64,000 bases of DNA from Tridacna crocea (lineage: Eukaryota > Mollusca > Bivalvia > Cardiida > Cardiidae). The translations under genes and the position numbers were made by a program. Numbering within the stretch: the first letter of the stretch is position 1; each line of letters starts with the position of its first letter. Location of the stretch: positions 18,361,290 to 18,425,289 of the forward strand of contig OX031061.1 of NCBI GenBank assembly GCA_943736015.1, read 5' to 3'. The notes under the pieces were generated by a model. That model was not told the DNA's origin, did no database searches, and saw only the letters and a program-made list of their open reading frames with translations. Positions 22,206 to 33,856 of the stretch are shown here, piece after piece.

Positions 22206-22990
22206 GTTATTGGTTTCCATTATACAAGTGGGCTTTATAACTGAGTTTTGAATACTCCAGTTCTATAGGTGTAGATCTACATGTATTCGGGAAGAAAAAG
22301 TATGTGGAGGTATCAAAAACGATGACAATACTACAAGTACAAACAACGATTTTAATACTTCTTATTATCACAAGATTCTTTTTTTACATACAAAATTTAC
22401 TGACTGAATACGAACTATATATTTTCACAGACAGACGTTATCGACTGTACGACTATATAGCTTCAAATATCATGATTTGTCTGTCTGCTCTCTTTTTCGT
22501 ACAAGACTTTCTACAGAACTTATTGACTGCATACAAATGAATGAATAAATGATAAGTACATGTCAATAGGATTTTATATGTGAAAGTACCCGGCAAAAAG
22601 CGTGTTTACAACCGGAAGTTTTTGTACTAGATCAATATCCCTACAATGATAGTGAGGTGAGGAGACATACATTGAAAAACAACCGGAAGATAAATTCAAG
22701 ATCCGTCCAGCCTAATTCTTTAATCAGCAGACGACAGACGAAATGTGTCTGAAGTGATGTATTTTGTCTGAGAAATTGTAAGAAGAATCGGGGGAGAGGG
22801 TGGAAATGATGTTTGTTTCTTTTCAAATGACGTTCAAAAAGTCTTTGAAATATACGTGATTTTTACTCAACTTTGTAGGTTATATAGATTTATCACTCCT
22901 ACATGGAAAAGTATTTCCCCATTCACCATATAGTATCGCCACTATCAAACTTCCTTCAAACACTGTCTTAAGTCTTTGTAGAGTCGTTCA
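22206..22990. other. 3' flank of the minus-strand receptor gene
   Basis: No repeat was recognised. It lies downstream of the minus-strand stop at 22991 and presumably holds its 3' UTR. No single clear polyadenylation signal was singled out. Confidence 0.4.
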
Positions 22991-23252
22991 TCAGTCCTCG
23001 GCAGTCAAATCTATCTCTGCATAACGATTTATTGATTTTCGAATCGGTGGCTCTACCTCATCCATTATTAATCCGGGGTTTTCCTCACCAATTTGATCAG
23101 ACACCGGATATGATGTCACATTAACCATGCCATCTGATGTCACTTCGTTTTTCTCTGCAATGATTTCTATGGTTGACACTTTCACGTCTTCAGGTGATGT
23201 CGATGTGTAATGACCTCGTAAAGCTATATTTGATCCATTCTTTTTCTTTAAT
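22991..23252 (-). CDS. Terminal exon: cytoplasmic tail of single-pass membrane receptor
   Basis: On the minus strand the exon follows a TTTTATCGACAG acceptor and encodes 86 residues, ending TGA at 22991-22993. It starts with one base that completes the CG left by the exon at 34077-34170, giving ...WYRKR then LKKKNGSNIALRGHY. The tail is hydrophilic, rich in Ser/Thr/Glu, and finishes with PPIRKSINRYAEIDLTAED. The YAEI tetrapeptide is a plausible phosphotyrosine/SH2-binding site, though not a canonical ITIM. Molluscan EGF-repeat and scavenger-type receptors have tails of this style, but no extracellular domain is visible here, so the family is left open. Confidence 0.7.
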
Positions 23253-23434
23253 CTGTCGATAAAATGAGAAAAAGAATGTGATCCGTCACGCAATAAGGGA
23301 CAATCTGAGAATTCCATTAATTAGATGAAAACAGATCAAAGATGGTGCAGGTCAATTTAAGTTCATAGATCAAAACTGATTATACAGTAAGGTAGAATGA
23401 CCTCTTTTTATACAGAAAATATCATAAAAGAGAA

Positions 23435-23530
23435 AAGTGTCAGCCCTGGACAGCCTGCGCAATCCGAGCAGCCTGGCAAGAGTTGACACTTTTCGCAGTT
23501 CACAGATGGTACCCTTTTTGCGTGAAGGGT
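23435..23530. repeat. Dispersed AGCCTGYGC palindromic repeat
   Basis: AGTGTCAGCCCTGGACAGCC...GCCTGGCAAGAGTTGACACT plus the tail CCCTTTTTGCGTG match the element at the left edge of the window. It is followed by an (AAAT/AATT)n tract at 23534-23570. Confidence 0.55.
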
Positions 23531-23565
23531 CACAAATAAATAAATTAATTAATTAATAAATAAAT

Positions 23566-24138
23566 AAATTATACTGCAAAGAAATTTTTTTTTGTGATCT
23601 GATTGGATAATATGCCCCAAACATATATACATTTATCATGTACACTGGCAAAATCCACGAAAAACCAGTTTCCCTCTTGGGCGCCCCGTATACATTATTA
23701 GTTGTACTGGGCGCCTTCGGCTCGGGGCGACATGATTAACCACAGCCGTGAACAAGTTTCCAAGTCCCCTGCCACCTGACCGTACAACGAATTTATTTTA
23801 CTTCAAAGTTTCAGCCTTTCAAAGCGCGTTAAGCGAAATTTTCCTGTTTATAATTTCACGAATGGTGTATGCTGACGAAATAGAAATTCCCTTCTGAGTG
23901 CCCCAATTCAATGAAAACTGACGTCACTGGAAACTGACGTCACTAAAACGTGCAGTTTGGTGCATAAATGTGCAGTCTGGTAATCGATCGACGCCGACAT
24001 TTTGAATGTTGTGTTGCACGTGCAGTGATGTTTACGGGGCACTCAAAAGGGAAACTGGTTTTATGTGGTTTTTGCCAGGGAATATGATATATGTTCCCGG
24101 CATGTTAACAATCAGATCACTGTAGTATAATAATACTA
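23566..24138. mobile_element. Foldback element with ~100 bp terminal inverted repeats
   Basis: The left end GTGATCTGATTG (23594) is mirrored by CAATCAGATCAC (24109-24120). Inside these, CTGGCAAAATCCAC...AAACCAGTTTCCC...GCCCCGTA (23644-23689) is mirrored by ACGGGGCACTC...GGGAAACTGGTTT...TTTTTGCCAG (24033-24078). The interior carries the reverse GGTCAGGTGG block (23745-23792) and a short CCTTCGGCTCGGGGC segment. It has no coding capacity. Confidence 0.65.
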
Positions 24139-24239
24139 CCTTTGCAACACAACATCCATAGGCGAGACAAAGAGACAACTCAGAGCCCTAGCATAGTCCT
24201 AAAGAAAAAAGGACATACACATATCGTCGGTTTACTTAA

Positions 24240-26018
24240 ACAAGAGGACCATGATGGTCCTATATCGCTCACCTGAGTATATTTGTAACTTATATGGTTT
24301 ATCAAGGGCAGGCTATTAATTCTTTTCAAATAAGGCATACCCCGGGGTTTGTCACAAAAATGTGTTTACAGATTTTCTTCTTTGTCTTTGGCCAGTGGAG
24401 CTAAAAGCTACTGCTTATCATCAATTTTTCTCTTCACAGTGTCTTGTTCCCTTTTTGACTTGTAGTTTAGCCATTATCAGACGACAAAATTTTAGACCGA
24501 TCCAAATTGAAACAAATTGCAGACGACATTTTAAAATGTATCTAAAATGAAAAATAAGTGATCTATATGGTAGAAAAGATTGTGAGAAAGGAGAAATTGC
24601 TTGTTACAAACAATTTCTCCTTTTCAGATGGAATTGATTTTAAAAGATTTCCTTCTATGATTCTATGTGAAATAGTGTGCACCAGGGCACAGAGCCAAAA
24701 TATGACCCCAAGGGGATAATTTTAATAATTTTTATAAAGGGTCACTAGATGATGCTACATGCAAAATATGAATGTTCTGGCCTTTATGGTTTGTCACAAG
24801 TAGATTTTTAAAAGATTTCCTTCTTTGTTTCTATGTAAAATAGAGTGCGCCCAGGCAGAGCCCAGTTATGGCCGCAGAGGGATAATTCTAGCAATTTTGG
24901 TAGAAGATTATCAGATTTTGCTACATAGCAAATATGAATGCTCTAGCCATTACGGTTTGTCAGAAAAAGATCTGTTAAAGGTTTCCTTTTTTGTTTCTAT
25001 GTAAAATAGGGTGTGCCCGGGCAAATATGACCCAAGGGGAATAATTTTAATAATTTTGGTAAGGGATCACCCAATAATGCTTCAAACAAAATATGAATGC
25101 CCTCCGCCTTATGGTTTGTCACAAGAAGATTTTTAAAGATTGTAAAATAGGGTGCGCCCGGGCAGAGCCCTAATATGACCGCAGAAGGATAATTTCAACG
25201 GTTTTGGTAGATCATCAGTTAATGCTACACACTAAATAGGAATGTTCTAGCCATTATGATTTGTCACCAGAAGAAGTTTTAAAGATTTCCTTCTAAATTT
25301 CTATGTAAAATAGAGTGCGCCCGGGCAAAGCCCAAATTTGACACCATGGGAATGATTTTAACAATTTTGGTAAGGGGTCACCCAATGATGTTTCAAACAA
25401 AATATGAATGCTCCCAACCTTATGTTTTGTCACAAGAAGATTTTTAAAGATTTTAAAATAGGGTGCCCCCGGGCAGAGCCCAAATATGACAGCAGAAGAA
25501 TAATTTTAACAATTTTGGTAGAGGATCATCAGATAATGCTACATACCAAATATGAATGCTCTAGCCATTATGGTTTGTCAGAAGATGATTTTTTAAAGCT
25601 TTCCTTCTTTGTTTCTATGTAAAATAGGGTGCGCCCGGGCAAAGTCCAAATATGACCCCAGGGGAATAATTTTAATAATTTTGGTAAAGGGTCACCCAAT
25701 GATGCTTCATACAAAATATGAATGCTCCCGGCTTTATGGTTTGTCACAAGAAGATTTTTAAAGATTTTTTCAATTTTCAGCCATTTTGTTGCCATTGCAA
25801 CCAGAGTTTTTGTTGGAATTAAATTCTTTTAACAATTTTTGTAGAGCTTCACCCAAGGAACAATCCTGCCAAGTTTTATCAAGATTGGCCGTCTGGTTTT
25901 GGAGGAGAAGATTTTTAAAGAAATTGTTAACGGTTGGACGGACGGACGGACGGACGGACGCCGGACGATGACCGGTCACAATAGCTCCCCTTGAGCACGC
26001 TGTGCTCAGGTGAGCTAA
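24240..26018 (+). mobile_element. Helentron-like non-autonomous element 1
   Basis: It begins ACAAGAGGACCATGATGGTCC with ATCGCTCACCTG, and ends with the hairpin TGAGCACGCTGTGCTCA (25992-26008) followed by GGTGAGCTAA, as expected for a rolling-circle element with a terminal hairpin and CTRR-type end. The interior is a tandem array of ~150 bp units (AGGGTGCGCCCGGGCAGAGCCC..., AAATATGAATGCTC..., GGTTTGTCACAAGAAGATTTTTAAAG), then an (ACGG)n run at 25930-25960. A MITE interrupts the first unit at 24466-24625. The second copy lies at 27959-28804. Confidence 0.7.
24466..24625 (+). mobile_element. TTAA-palindrome MITE, type B, partial
   Basis: The left end CCATTATCAGACGACAAAAT and the apex AATTGCTTGTTACAAACAATT are present; the right third is missing. 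It lies within Helentron-like element 1 and therefore inserted after it. Confidence 0.65.
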
Positions 26019-26023
26019 AAAAA

Positions 26024-26060
26024 CTCGTTACTACAGCTTGTTACAAGCTGTAGTTACGAG
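26024..26060. repeat. 37 bp near-palindrome beside Helentron end
   Basis: CTCGTTACTACAGCTTGT is followed by its near complement (ACAAGCTGTAGTTACGAG), one mismatch, six bases after the CTAA end of the element. Confidence 0.6.
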
Positions 26061-26061
26061 G

Positions 26062-26507
26062 TTTTGAAGTTCATCGACGATATGTTTGAGCTGTTGCCCT
26101 GATATTACTTGAAATAATGATGAAAATGGCGCACAACACCATTCAGTTGATGAACCAATCAGTCTTCAGTGCCTCTTGCCAAGACATTATTTTGTACAGG
26201 GTTATTGAAACATGTAATGAACGTACTGTATGCAGAGCAACAGAGGAATGTACGCAGTTGGTGGCACTTGGTTTTTTTTAATCAATGATTTTTCTATCAA
26301 AATGAGCACAACTTCATCCAAGCTTAACTCTTGGGTTGCTTAGTGCGACTCTGTGCTTTTTTTTTTGCGGACAGTGCAGATCAAGATTAGACTGCACAAA
26401 CCTATGGTACAGCTTGTGCAGCCAAAACACTTTTCAAATCGACAATGTCTAGGGTTCTACTACTTACTGGAGATGTCAGTTTAAATAGTTAAGTAACGTT
26501 AGTTTTA
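26062..26507. other. Unassigned; includes short palindromic repeat remnant
   Basis: GCGGACAGTGCAGATCAAGATTAGACTGCAC at 26369-26399 belongs to a dispersed GATCAGACTGCAC family also seen near 27530, 36130, 37560 and 62665. No gene was recognised. Confidence 0.4.
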
Positions 26508-26739
26508 CTCTACTAATCTCATCACCAAACGACAAAATTTCAGGTTTGTCAAAATAGAAATCATTTGTAGACGACAAAATAAAAGTGACTGAAAATCTGA
26601 AATTTGTTCTGTAAAGGGTAGAAAACATTGTGGAAAAAGGAGAAAATGCTGGTTACAAGCATTTTCTCCTTTTCCCACAATGTTTTCCAAAGGCTTCTTT
26701 CTCAGGGTCGTCAAAAATAGGGATTGTGTGGTAAGGGTT
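26508..26739 (+). mobile_element. TTAA-palindrome MITE, type A, forward
   Basis: Left end CTCATCACCAAACGAC, right end GTGTGGTAAGGGTTAG. The TTAA has decayed at both ends. The apex is GCTGGTTACAAGC. Confidence 0.75.
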
Positions 26740-27638
26740 AGGCATGTCCAAATTCAAATCATGTGTAGACGACAAAATAAAAATTTGGCTTAAAAATTGA
26801 AGTCCCAAAGGTCATTAAAAATTGGTATTGCGTAACAAAGTCTTAAGCTTTCTCAGAGTACAAAAAACTTGGGGTCATTTAATGAATCATTAAGAGCAAT
26901 ACATTATCTTATTGTTCTTTTTATAATAGAAAAAATACAATACATTAACGCCTTTGCTCTGTCCATTCTTTTAACAAAATATTCCATATCTAAACGACCC
27001 TCAGATGATTTTTAAAAATCGTGGGAAAAGACAAAATGCAAGTTATTTGCAAGCACGAAGTCAATCTTAGCTGCAGGAATACTTTTATACCAAACTGTAT
27101 AATTGTTGTCTGTTATCGGTGCAGGCAGGAAAAAAGTTTTGGCCACAGTACTACGCATGGCTGCGTATTTATATTGTGGACCAAATGCCTTATTACGTTA
27201 ATAAATAGAATTTTATTGCATTGTATTGCATTGCATTATATTGCATTATATTGTATTGTAATGTAGTGCATGAAAAACATTTTGCCTACAGCAGCAGTGT
27301 GCTATGGTCAGCCCTTTGGTAAATTCGTACCGATCTGGATCGAGGTAATGAAAGTGAGTCTGTTGCAGATGATTTAAAGAAAAACACTGCACACTGTCAC
27401 AGGATGTAAAAATGAATAAAAATATAAAGATAACACTTGACTCCTCATTGACCTAAGTTGCATGCGCTTGTGGTATACATGTCTTTATCTTTTGACACTG
27501 AACTTGGATTTGATCGTTTATAAATGCGGACAGTGCGGAACTAGATCAAACTGCACAAAACGTGCATCTTATTTTATATGTAGTCTACACTGTCCGCTTC
27601 TGTCTCAGACATTTTGACAAAAACAGCATATGCATCCT

Positions 27639-27725
27639 TAACTCTTAGCCAAACGGAAAAAGTTTTGGACGAATCCAATTTCAAAGTTTTTGAAGACGAC
27701 AAATTTATCCATAACCAAAATGGAA
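27639..27725 (+). mobile_element. TTAA-palindrome MITE, left-end fragment
   Basis: TTAACTCTTAGCCAAACGG to GAAGACGACAAATTTATCC; the palindrome and right arm are missing. Confidence 0.5.
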
Positions 27726-27726
27726 G

Positions 27727-29560
27727 AAATGGCCTTCGGTAGTGTGGCCACATCTAATTTCCCTTTTAAAATATTTAAAGAATAGGCATAACTGGTTTAT
27801 CTTTTGGAGTCACTGTGGCCACATGATCTACTTTCCATTTCAAAATATTTGAAAATAGGCATAATTATCTTAATCTTTGGTGTCACAATAGCCACATTAT
27901 CTAATTCCCCTTCCACTATGGCCACAAAATCTTATTCCTGTGTAAAAATATTTGAAAACAAGAGGGCCAAGATGGACTTGGATCGCTCACCTGAATTTTT
28001 GAGAGGACTATAGCCATTGTTTTTGAGGTATTTAAACACTGGAAACAAAATCATTATTTTGCCAAGGAATTTTCAAAAGGTCACCTATTTCTTAATTTCC
28101 GTACAGTGCAAGTATCCCCCATTCAACAGAGCCTTGTTTCTATCAAAATTTCGCAAACAATTTTCGAAAAGTGTCATTCATGGAACATTTCTGTGAAATT
28201 GTTTTAAAATTTGACCAGCCGTTTCAGAGAAGAAGAATTTTCAAGAATTTCTTCATGTCCGTACAGTACAAGTAGCCCCCATTCACCAGAGCCATATTTC
28301 TTAAGGAATCAAAATTTCACACACAATTTTTAAAAGGTCACCCAAGGAACATCTCTGTGAAATTATTTCAAAATCTGGCCTGCGGTTTCAGAGAAGAAGA
28401 TTTTTAAAGAATTTCTTCATTTCTGTATAGTGCAAGTAGCCCCCATTTACCAGAGCCATGTTTCTTGACGGATCAAAATTTCGCGAACAACTTTTGAAAA
28501 GGGTCATCCAAGGAACATCTCTGAAATTATTTCAAAATCTGGCCTTCGGTTCAGAGAAGAAGATTTTTAAAGAATTTCTTTAAAAAAATCCATTTGGATG
28601 CCATGGGAATCAGACTTTTTGATGAATCAAATTCTGTGAACAATTTTTGATGAGGACCTCCAAAGGAACATTCCAGCCAAGTTTGGTCCGAATTGGCCTA
28701 GCGGTTTAGGAGGAGTTGATGTTTAAAGAATTCTTGACGACGCACGACGGACACCAAGTGATCCTAAAAGCTCCCCTTGAGCACGTTGTGCTCAGGTGAG
28801 CTAAAAAGCATAATTGCCCTATATTTTGGGATGCTACATTATCCGCTCGAAATATTTAAAGAGAATAAGCATAATTGAATAAACTTATCCAGTCATTTTG
28901 CCCACATTATCCAATTTCTGTAACAAAACATTTGGAAAAAAAGGATAATTTTCTTAACTTTCGGAGTTACTATGGTCACATTGTTCAACTTTTTGACGTC
29001 AGCGCTATGGCCAAATTATTTCATTCCCCTTTCAAAATATTTGAAAAAGGCATAATTTTCTTAACTTTTGGAGTCACAATGGGCACATTATCCAATTCCC
29101 CTTCCTAAATATTTGAAAATAAAGATTACTGCCTAAACGTTTAGAGTCACTATGTCCACATTATCTAATTCCCCTTTCATTTTTTTTTTTGAAAATAACA
29201 CAACGATTTTAACTTTTGGAGTCACCAAGGCCACATAATCTAATTCCCCTTTCATTTTCTTTGAAAACAACACCACGATTTTAACTTTTGGAGTCACTAT
29301 GGCCACATTATCAAATCCCCGTTTTAAATTTTGTTGAAAATAACACAACGATTTAAATTTTTGGAGTCACCAAGGCCACATTATCTAATTTCCCTTTCAA
29401 AATGTTCTGGAAATAGGCATAAATTCTGCCTTACTTTTGAAGCCACTTTGGCCACATTATCTAATTCCCTTTTCAAATATTTTGAAAATAGGCATAACTT
29501 TCGTAGCTTTTGAAGTCACCATGGCCACAATATTTAATTCTCCTGTCAACATACTTGAAA
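27727..29560. repeat. ~72 bp minisatellite, interrupted
   Basis: Units follow GGAGTCACTATGGCCACATT, ATCTAATTCCCCTTTCAAAA, TATTTGAAAATAGGCATAAT and TTTCTTAACTTTT. GGCCACATTATC-like phrases recur about every 70-75 bases from 27745 to 27910 and again from 28850 to 29530. The second Helentron-like element (27959-28804) splits the array. A short minus-strand frame across 29133-29348 is an artefact of the periodicity. Confidence 0.8.
27959..28804 (+). mobile_element. Helentron-like non-autonomous element 2
   Basis: It has the same ends as element 1: ACAAGAGGGCCAAGATGG and ATCGCTCACCTG at the start; hairpin TGAGCACGTTGTGCTCA (28778-28794) then GGTGAGCTAA at the end. Its internal tandem units (~160 bp: GTACAGTGCAAGTAGCCCCC, CCAGAGCCATGTTTCTT, GCGGTTTCAGAGAAGAAG) are unrelated to those of element 1. 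The ends, not the cores, define the family. Confidence 0.75.
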
Positions 29561-30520
29561 AAAAAAAAAAATATATATATATATATATAAAAACCTATCT
29601 TTTGCAGTGCTACATTTAATTCTCCTTAAATAAGTGCCACGTTTTCAGTTCCTCTGGCAAAGGCAGCCCGGTCTTATGACTTTTGAAAGGACTATGTCTT
29701 ACTCCCTTTTTCACAAGTAAAACAAAAATGTCGAGAATTTTATCTTTTCTTATACATGTATTTCAGGAATACATGTATGTACTCGGATAGAACGTATATT
29801 ACGCCGTTGGAAGTCAAAAATGCAATGTTCAAGCACTCAACAATATCTCTCGGAGTATATATAGGTGCAGCAGAGTTCGATGTTGGAACATGTTGAAATC
29901 TAAGTGAAGCCTGAATAGTTCGAAAGATACTTTACATCTAAAGATGATACAATTTGCAGCTTTGTCACAACATCAATTTTAGCAATTAATTTCATCTATA
30001 CACCTGGGTCTGCACCGTTTTAAATCAATCATCAGGAGGTTATCATTGACAATTTTTATAGACAGAACCTCTTCACATATCTTAATTCCAATACTTTGTA
30101 CTCTGGATCATAGGAGTCAAACTACGGACCCCTATGGCCTGGATAGCACCTTGTTTTACAATATTCACTGTTATCCTTGGTATCCCAACGTTTTACAACA
30201 GAATTACAAAATCATGGGCAGAACATGGCGGCTGTTTGGCCTGAATGGGGAATGTTTGACCTCGGAAGATAATCTCAGATTTTCGCTCTGTAGGAGTAGT
30301 TTATGTCAATACGGCTACTATTGGGGGGGGGGGGGTCTGTGGTTTATGATAGGGTTTGTTTAGCATCAACAAAATATACATGTCATTGTTTATTTACATT
30401 TACATCAAAAACATATAAATGGTCTGTTGTATACTAAAAAGGGCTTTCGGACTTTACGTTAACATTAGATATTTTTCTACAGTCGACTTTCGTGGAGAAA
30501 AAAAATCATGCACGATCGAA
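29561..30520. other. Unassigned; low-complexity tracts
   Basis: Poly-A and (AT)n at 29559-29590 and poly-G at 30324-30333. The 105-codon plus-strand frame at 30046-30363 runs through the G tract and has no recognisable domain. Confidence 0.4.
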
Positions 30521-30524
30521 ATGT

Positions 30525-30610
30525 CGCCTCTGTTCAGCCTAAGTTGCAGACTGCACAGGCTTGTCCGGGACGACACTGTATACAAATGTCTAAATGCCCA
30601 TTTTCATATG
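30525..30610. repeat. Dispersed AGCCTGYGC palindromic repeat
   Basis: TCAGCCTAAGTTGCAGACTG with CACAGGCTTGTCCGGGACGACACT and the tail AAATGCCC match the family seen at 11-80. Confidence 0.5.
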
Positions 30611-30651
30611 GTGGAGGCAAATAGATGAGCCATGCTTCCGGAAAAGGGAGC

Positions 30652-30817
30652 TTGCCTGTGTGATGCAGAGAAATGATCGACCCTCACCTACAAAATGACC
30701 TCTAGGGTTATTTCTCTACGTAGAATAATGACCCGGGTCATTGCTCTACGTAATGAAATGACCCATGGGTCATTTTGTAGGGGAGGGTCATTTCTCTACA
30801 TTACACCGGCAATGTAT
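30652..30817. mobile_element. GACCCATGGGTC palindromic MITE, copy 1
   Basis: The left end TTGCCTGTGTGATGCAGAGAAATGA is the complement of the right end TTTCTCTACATTACACCGGCAA. The body is packed with nested palindromes (AATGACCCGGGTCATT, AATGACCCATGGGTCATTTT) and CTACGTA words. It shares ends and body with 38275-38500. Confidence 0.75.
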
Positions 30818-30930
30818 TTGCAAAAAGTACCGACTCAGGTCAGCCTGCGCAGTTTTGCTTTCGATAAATTGTCTGCATGTATCAGTACCATTATACCTCA
30901 CGATTCAGTCGGTTATTCAACAAATTGGAT

Positions 30931-31156
30931 TTAACTCTTTACCACACGAGAAAATTTTAGACTGGTCAAATTCAGTGCATTTGCAGACGACAAAATAAAG
31001 GTGATTGAAAAATAGAAATTTGTTCTGGGAAAGGTAGAAAACACTGTGGGAAAAGGAGAAAATGCTGGTTACCAGCATTTTCTCCTTTTCTCACAGTGTT
31101 TTCAAAAGGCTTCTTTCTCAGGGGCGTCAAAGGTTGGATTGTGTGGTGATTGGTCA
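30931..31156 (+). mobile_element. TTAA-palindrome MITE, type A, forward
   Basis: TTAACTCTTTACCACACGAG on the left; on the right TGTGGTGATTGGTCAA. The palindrome (about 31036-31100) is almost perfect and has CACTGTGGG arms. Confidence 0.8.
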
Positions 31157-31287
31157 ATAGATCCATGATAATACGATGACTTGCTCAGTATAATGGTATT
31201 ATGGTGATGCATTAACAGCCCCCCCCCCCCCCCCCCCCACTCCCTCCACCATTTTGCCAGGCACGGCTTTTATTGTACCTCTGTTGT

Positions 31288-31516
31288 TTAACGCATTACC
31301 ACACAATCCCTACTTTTGACGACCCTGAGAAAGAGGTCTTCAAAAAACATTATGGGAAAAGGAGAAAATGCTGATAATCAGCATTTTCTCCCTTTTCCAC
31401 AATGTTTTCTACTCTTCTAAAGCAAAATTTGAATTTTTGATTCACATTTATTTTGTCGTCTGCAGATACTTTCAATTTGGACAGGTCTAAAATTTTGTCG
31501 TTTGGTAAAGAGTTAA
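31288..31516 (-). mobile_element. TTAA-palindrome MITE, type A, reverse
   Basis: TTAA at both ends. Apex GCTGATAATCAGC. A poly-C tract lies just upstream at 31220-31238. Confidence 0.8.
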
Positions 31517-32608
31517 ATTATTAACAAATTCTAAGTAGCCTATCAAGTAGTAATCGGAACTTCTTAATCGTGCATCTTTATCATTTCCTTTCTCTATCAC
31601 ATCAATATTTCCTTAACCACAGGTCTTTGAAACTTTGAAACATCGAACACACATTGGTGCATCGACAGTACATCACGGAATATATATTCAAATCTTCAAA
31701 TCTTCATTAACACTGTTTCTATAAAAAACACATTGGCGACTCTCTATATCGTATATCTATCCCCAATGTGCTATTTATAGTAACAGTGTCCGATAAGGAA
31801 AATTTCGTTATCCATTGATAGACGTAATAGAGGTTCAGAGCCCTATGGTAAAACCCTAAGGCTGTCTTGTATGTGTGTTGAATACATGGATCCGTGGAAA
31901 TCGATATTTGACCAATCAGGACATCGCATTTATTCTACCCGATGTCCTACCTTGGTTTCTGCTATTTCGGCTCACAAATAAACGACTGTTAACGTTGGAA
32001 GAATGCAATTCTCTTTATTTATGTACTGTTTTTAACGTTTGAATTTTAAAAAAAGCTTTAAAAATGTGCTTTGCGAACGTGTACCGATGACGTGAGATCA
32101 CGCAGAGGCTATAGACAAGTTTAAATTGTGATGATTACTGAAAATTTGAACTTATGCAAAGAGCTGATCAGCGCTGGATATTCAAAGTATTCTATGATTT
32201 TTCCTCTCTGAAAGAGAAAACTGAAAAATAAAGCTAAAAATAGACCTATGTGAAGTATTAATAAAAAGAAATACTTTTACTTGAATATTAAACTTGTTCA
32301 ATTACCTATGCACATCCAAAAAGTGGCCGCGTAACTTGTTACCAATGTTTCAATTTGACATTAATCTTAACCCATGGTGCATGAAGAATATGCTGAATGT
32401 GTCCTGGGATCGTATATATGATCTCTGATGTGTAGATATAGATCAGATTGCAAATTACATGATGATTAGTCTTGGATTTAAAGAACCTGCTGATTACAAT
32501 AAGCACTTTGACGTGTAGTTCTTCCTCACTAGGGGTATATTTCAATTTTAAAAAAAGTCTAACTTCTGATCTGGTGGAACTTGGAAATTTTTCTCTTGAC
32601 TTGATGTT
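31517..32608. other. Unassigned non-coding sequence
   Basis: No exon or repeat recognised in this part of the receptor gene intron. Confidence 0.35.
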
Positions 32609-32832
32609 TTAACCGTTTACCACAGAACACCGAGTTTTAACGACCCGTAGAAAGCTTTTAATAGCATTGCGGAAAAAGGAGAAAATGCTTGTAACATTCA
32701 TTTTATCCTTTTCTCACTGTGTTTTGCGCTCTTTCAAAAACAAATTTCAATTTTTGAATCATTTATTTTGTTGTCTGCAAATATTTGAGTCTGGATTGCT
32801 CTAAAAATTTTGTCATTTGGTGACGACTTTAA
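32609..32832 (-). mobile_element. TTAA-palindrome MITE, reverse, diverged
   Basis: TTAACCGTTTACCACAGAAC to GGTGACGACTTTAA. The palindrome is damaged (GCTTGTAACATTC). Confidence 0.7.
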
Positions 32833-33262
32833 ATGGATTAGCACATCTGCACTTTAACACAAAGGGTGTGTTGGTAAACTGTTAATTTGATAAGAAGTGT
32901 GTTTGATTGCAAAGCAAATTACCGCTCTAATCAACTTGACCACCCGTTGTCATCAGTATATCATATACTACCGTCAGTGATATTAACAATTTTCTTAATA
33001 GACAACACACTTAACACATTTTATAATCATCAGACAACCCTATTCCCCCTACGTAATATTGAACTTTTTCATTAACTTAAACGTCTCTGTTGAATCAGAC
33101 ATTCTATAAACTTTTCGAAAGGCTTGTAATTCAGTGTTATTTAATTTGGTATGATGCTGAGATGACTTTACTAGCCCAACGAAAGCAATAAGTATCGTTA
33201 ATTCTATTATTCTGTGGCAAAGCGGAGATTTGTTGATGTTTTTTATATGTTCAAATTTTTGT

Positions 33263-33491
33263 TTAACCCATTACCACACAATCCCTACTTTTGACGCCCC
33301 TGAGAAAGGAGCCTTTAGAAAATATTGTGGGAAAAGGAGAAAATGCTGTTTACCAGCATTTTCTCCTTTTCCCACAATGTTTTCTACCCTTCACAAAACA
33401 AATTTCAAATTTTCAGTCACTTTTATTATGTCGTCTGCAAATGCTTTCAATGTGGACAAGCCTAAAATATTGTTGTTTGGTAATGAGTTAA
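33263..33491 (-). mobile_element. TTAA-palindrome MITE, type A, reverse
   Basis: A clean copy: TTAACCCATTACCACACAAT to GTTTGGTAATGAGTTAA, with an almost exact palindrome around 33351. Confidence 0.85.
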
Positions 33492-33856
33492 ACATGTAAA
33501 TCTGTTACATTGTACGTCGCCCCCGTAATTCGCCCTTTTAATACATCTCCGTATATAAATTAGTTAAGCACCTTTAAATTGCTTACTGAGAATTTATCAT
33601 CGATAGAAATATATGATTAAAGTACTTTTTCAGGAATTTTATTGAGAGAAACAGTCATGACAGCACGATTTAAGTAGCATATCTGCTATACTGTACATGT
33701 ATTGAATACGTTTGTTTGTGAGACCTTGGCAATAGTAACTAAGGTAGTCGGTTTATCTTATCGCCACGGATCCATGTATTAGTTTTCATGCTTATTTGAA
33801 CAACGTCTTTCCTCCCTTCGAAAATAGTTTAGTTTGTGACCATTAATGAATGTTTT

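Noticed and set aside
24720..25780. CRISPR-like regular repeats
   Set aside because: The units are ~150 bp, degenerate and contiguous with no short repeat/spacer alternation; this is an element core in an animal genome.
29133..29348. Repetitive protein frame (VTPKVKIVVLFSKK repeats)
   Set aside because: It is created by the 72 bp minisatellite, a multiple of three; no start context or conserved domain.
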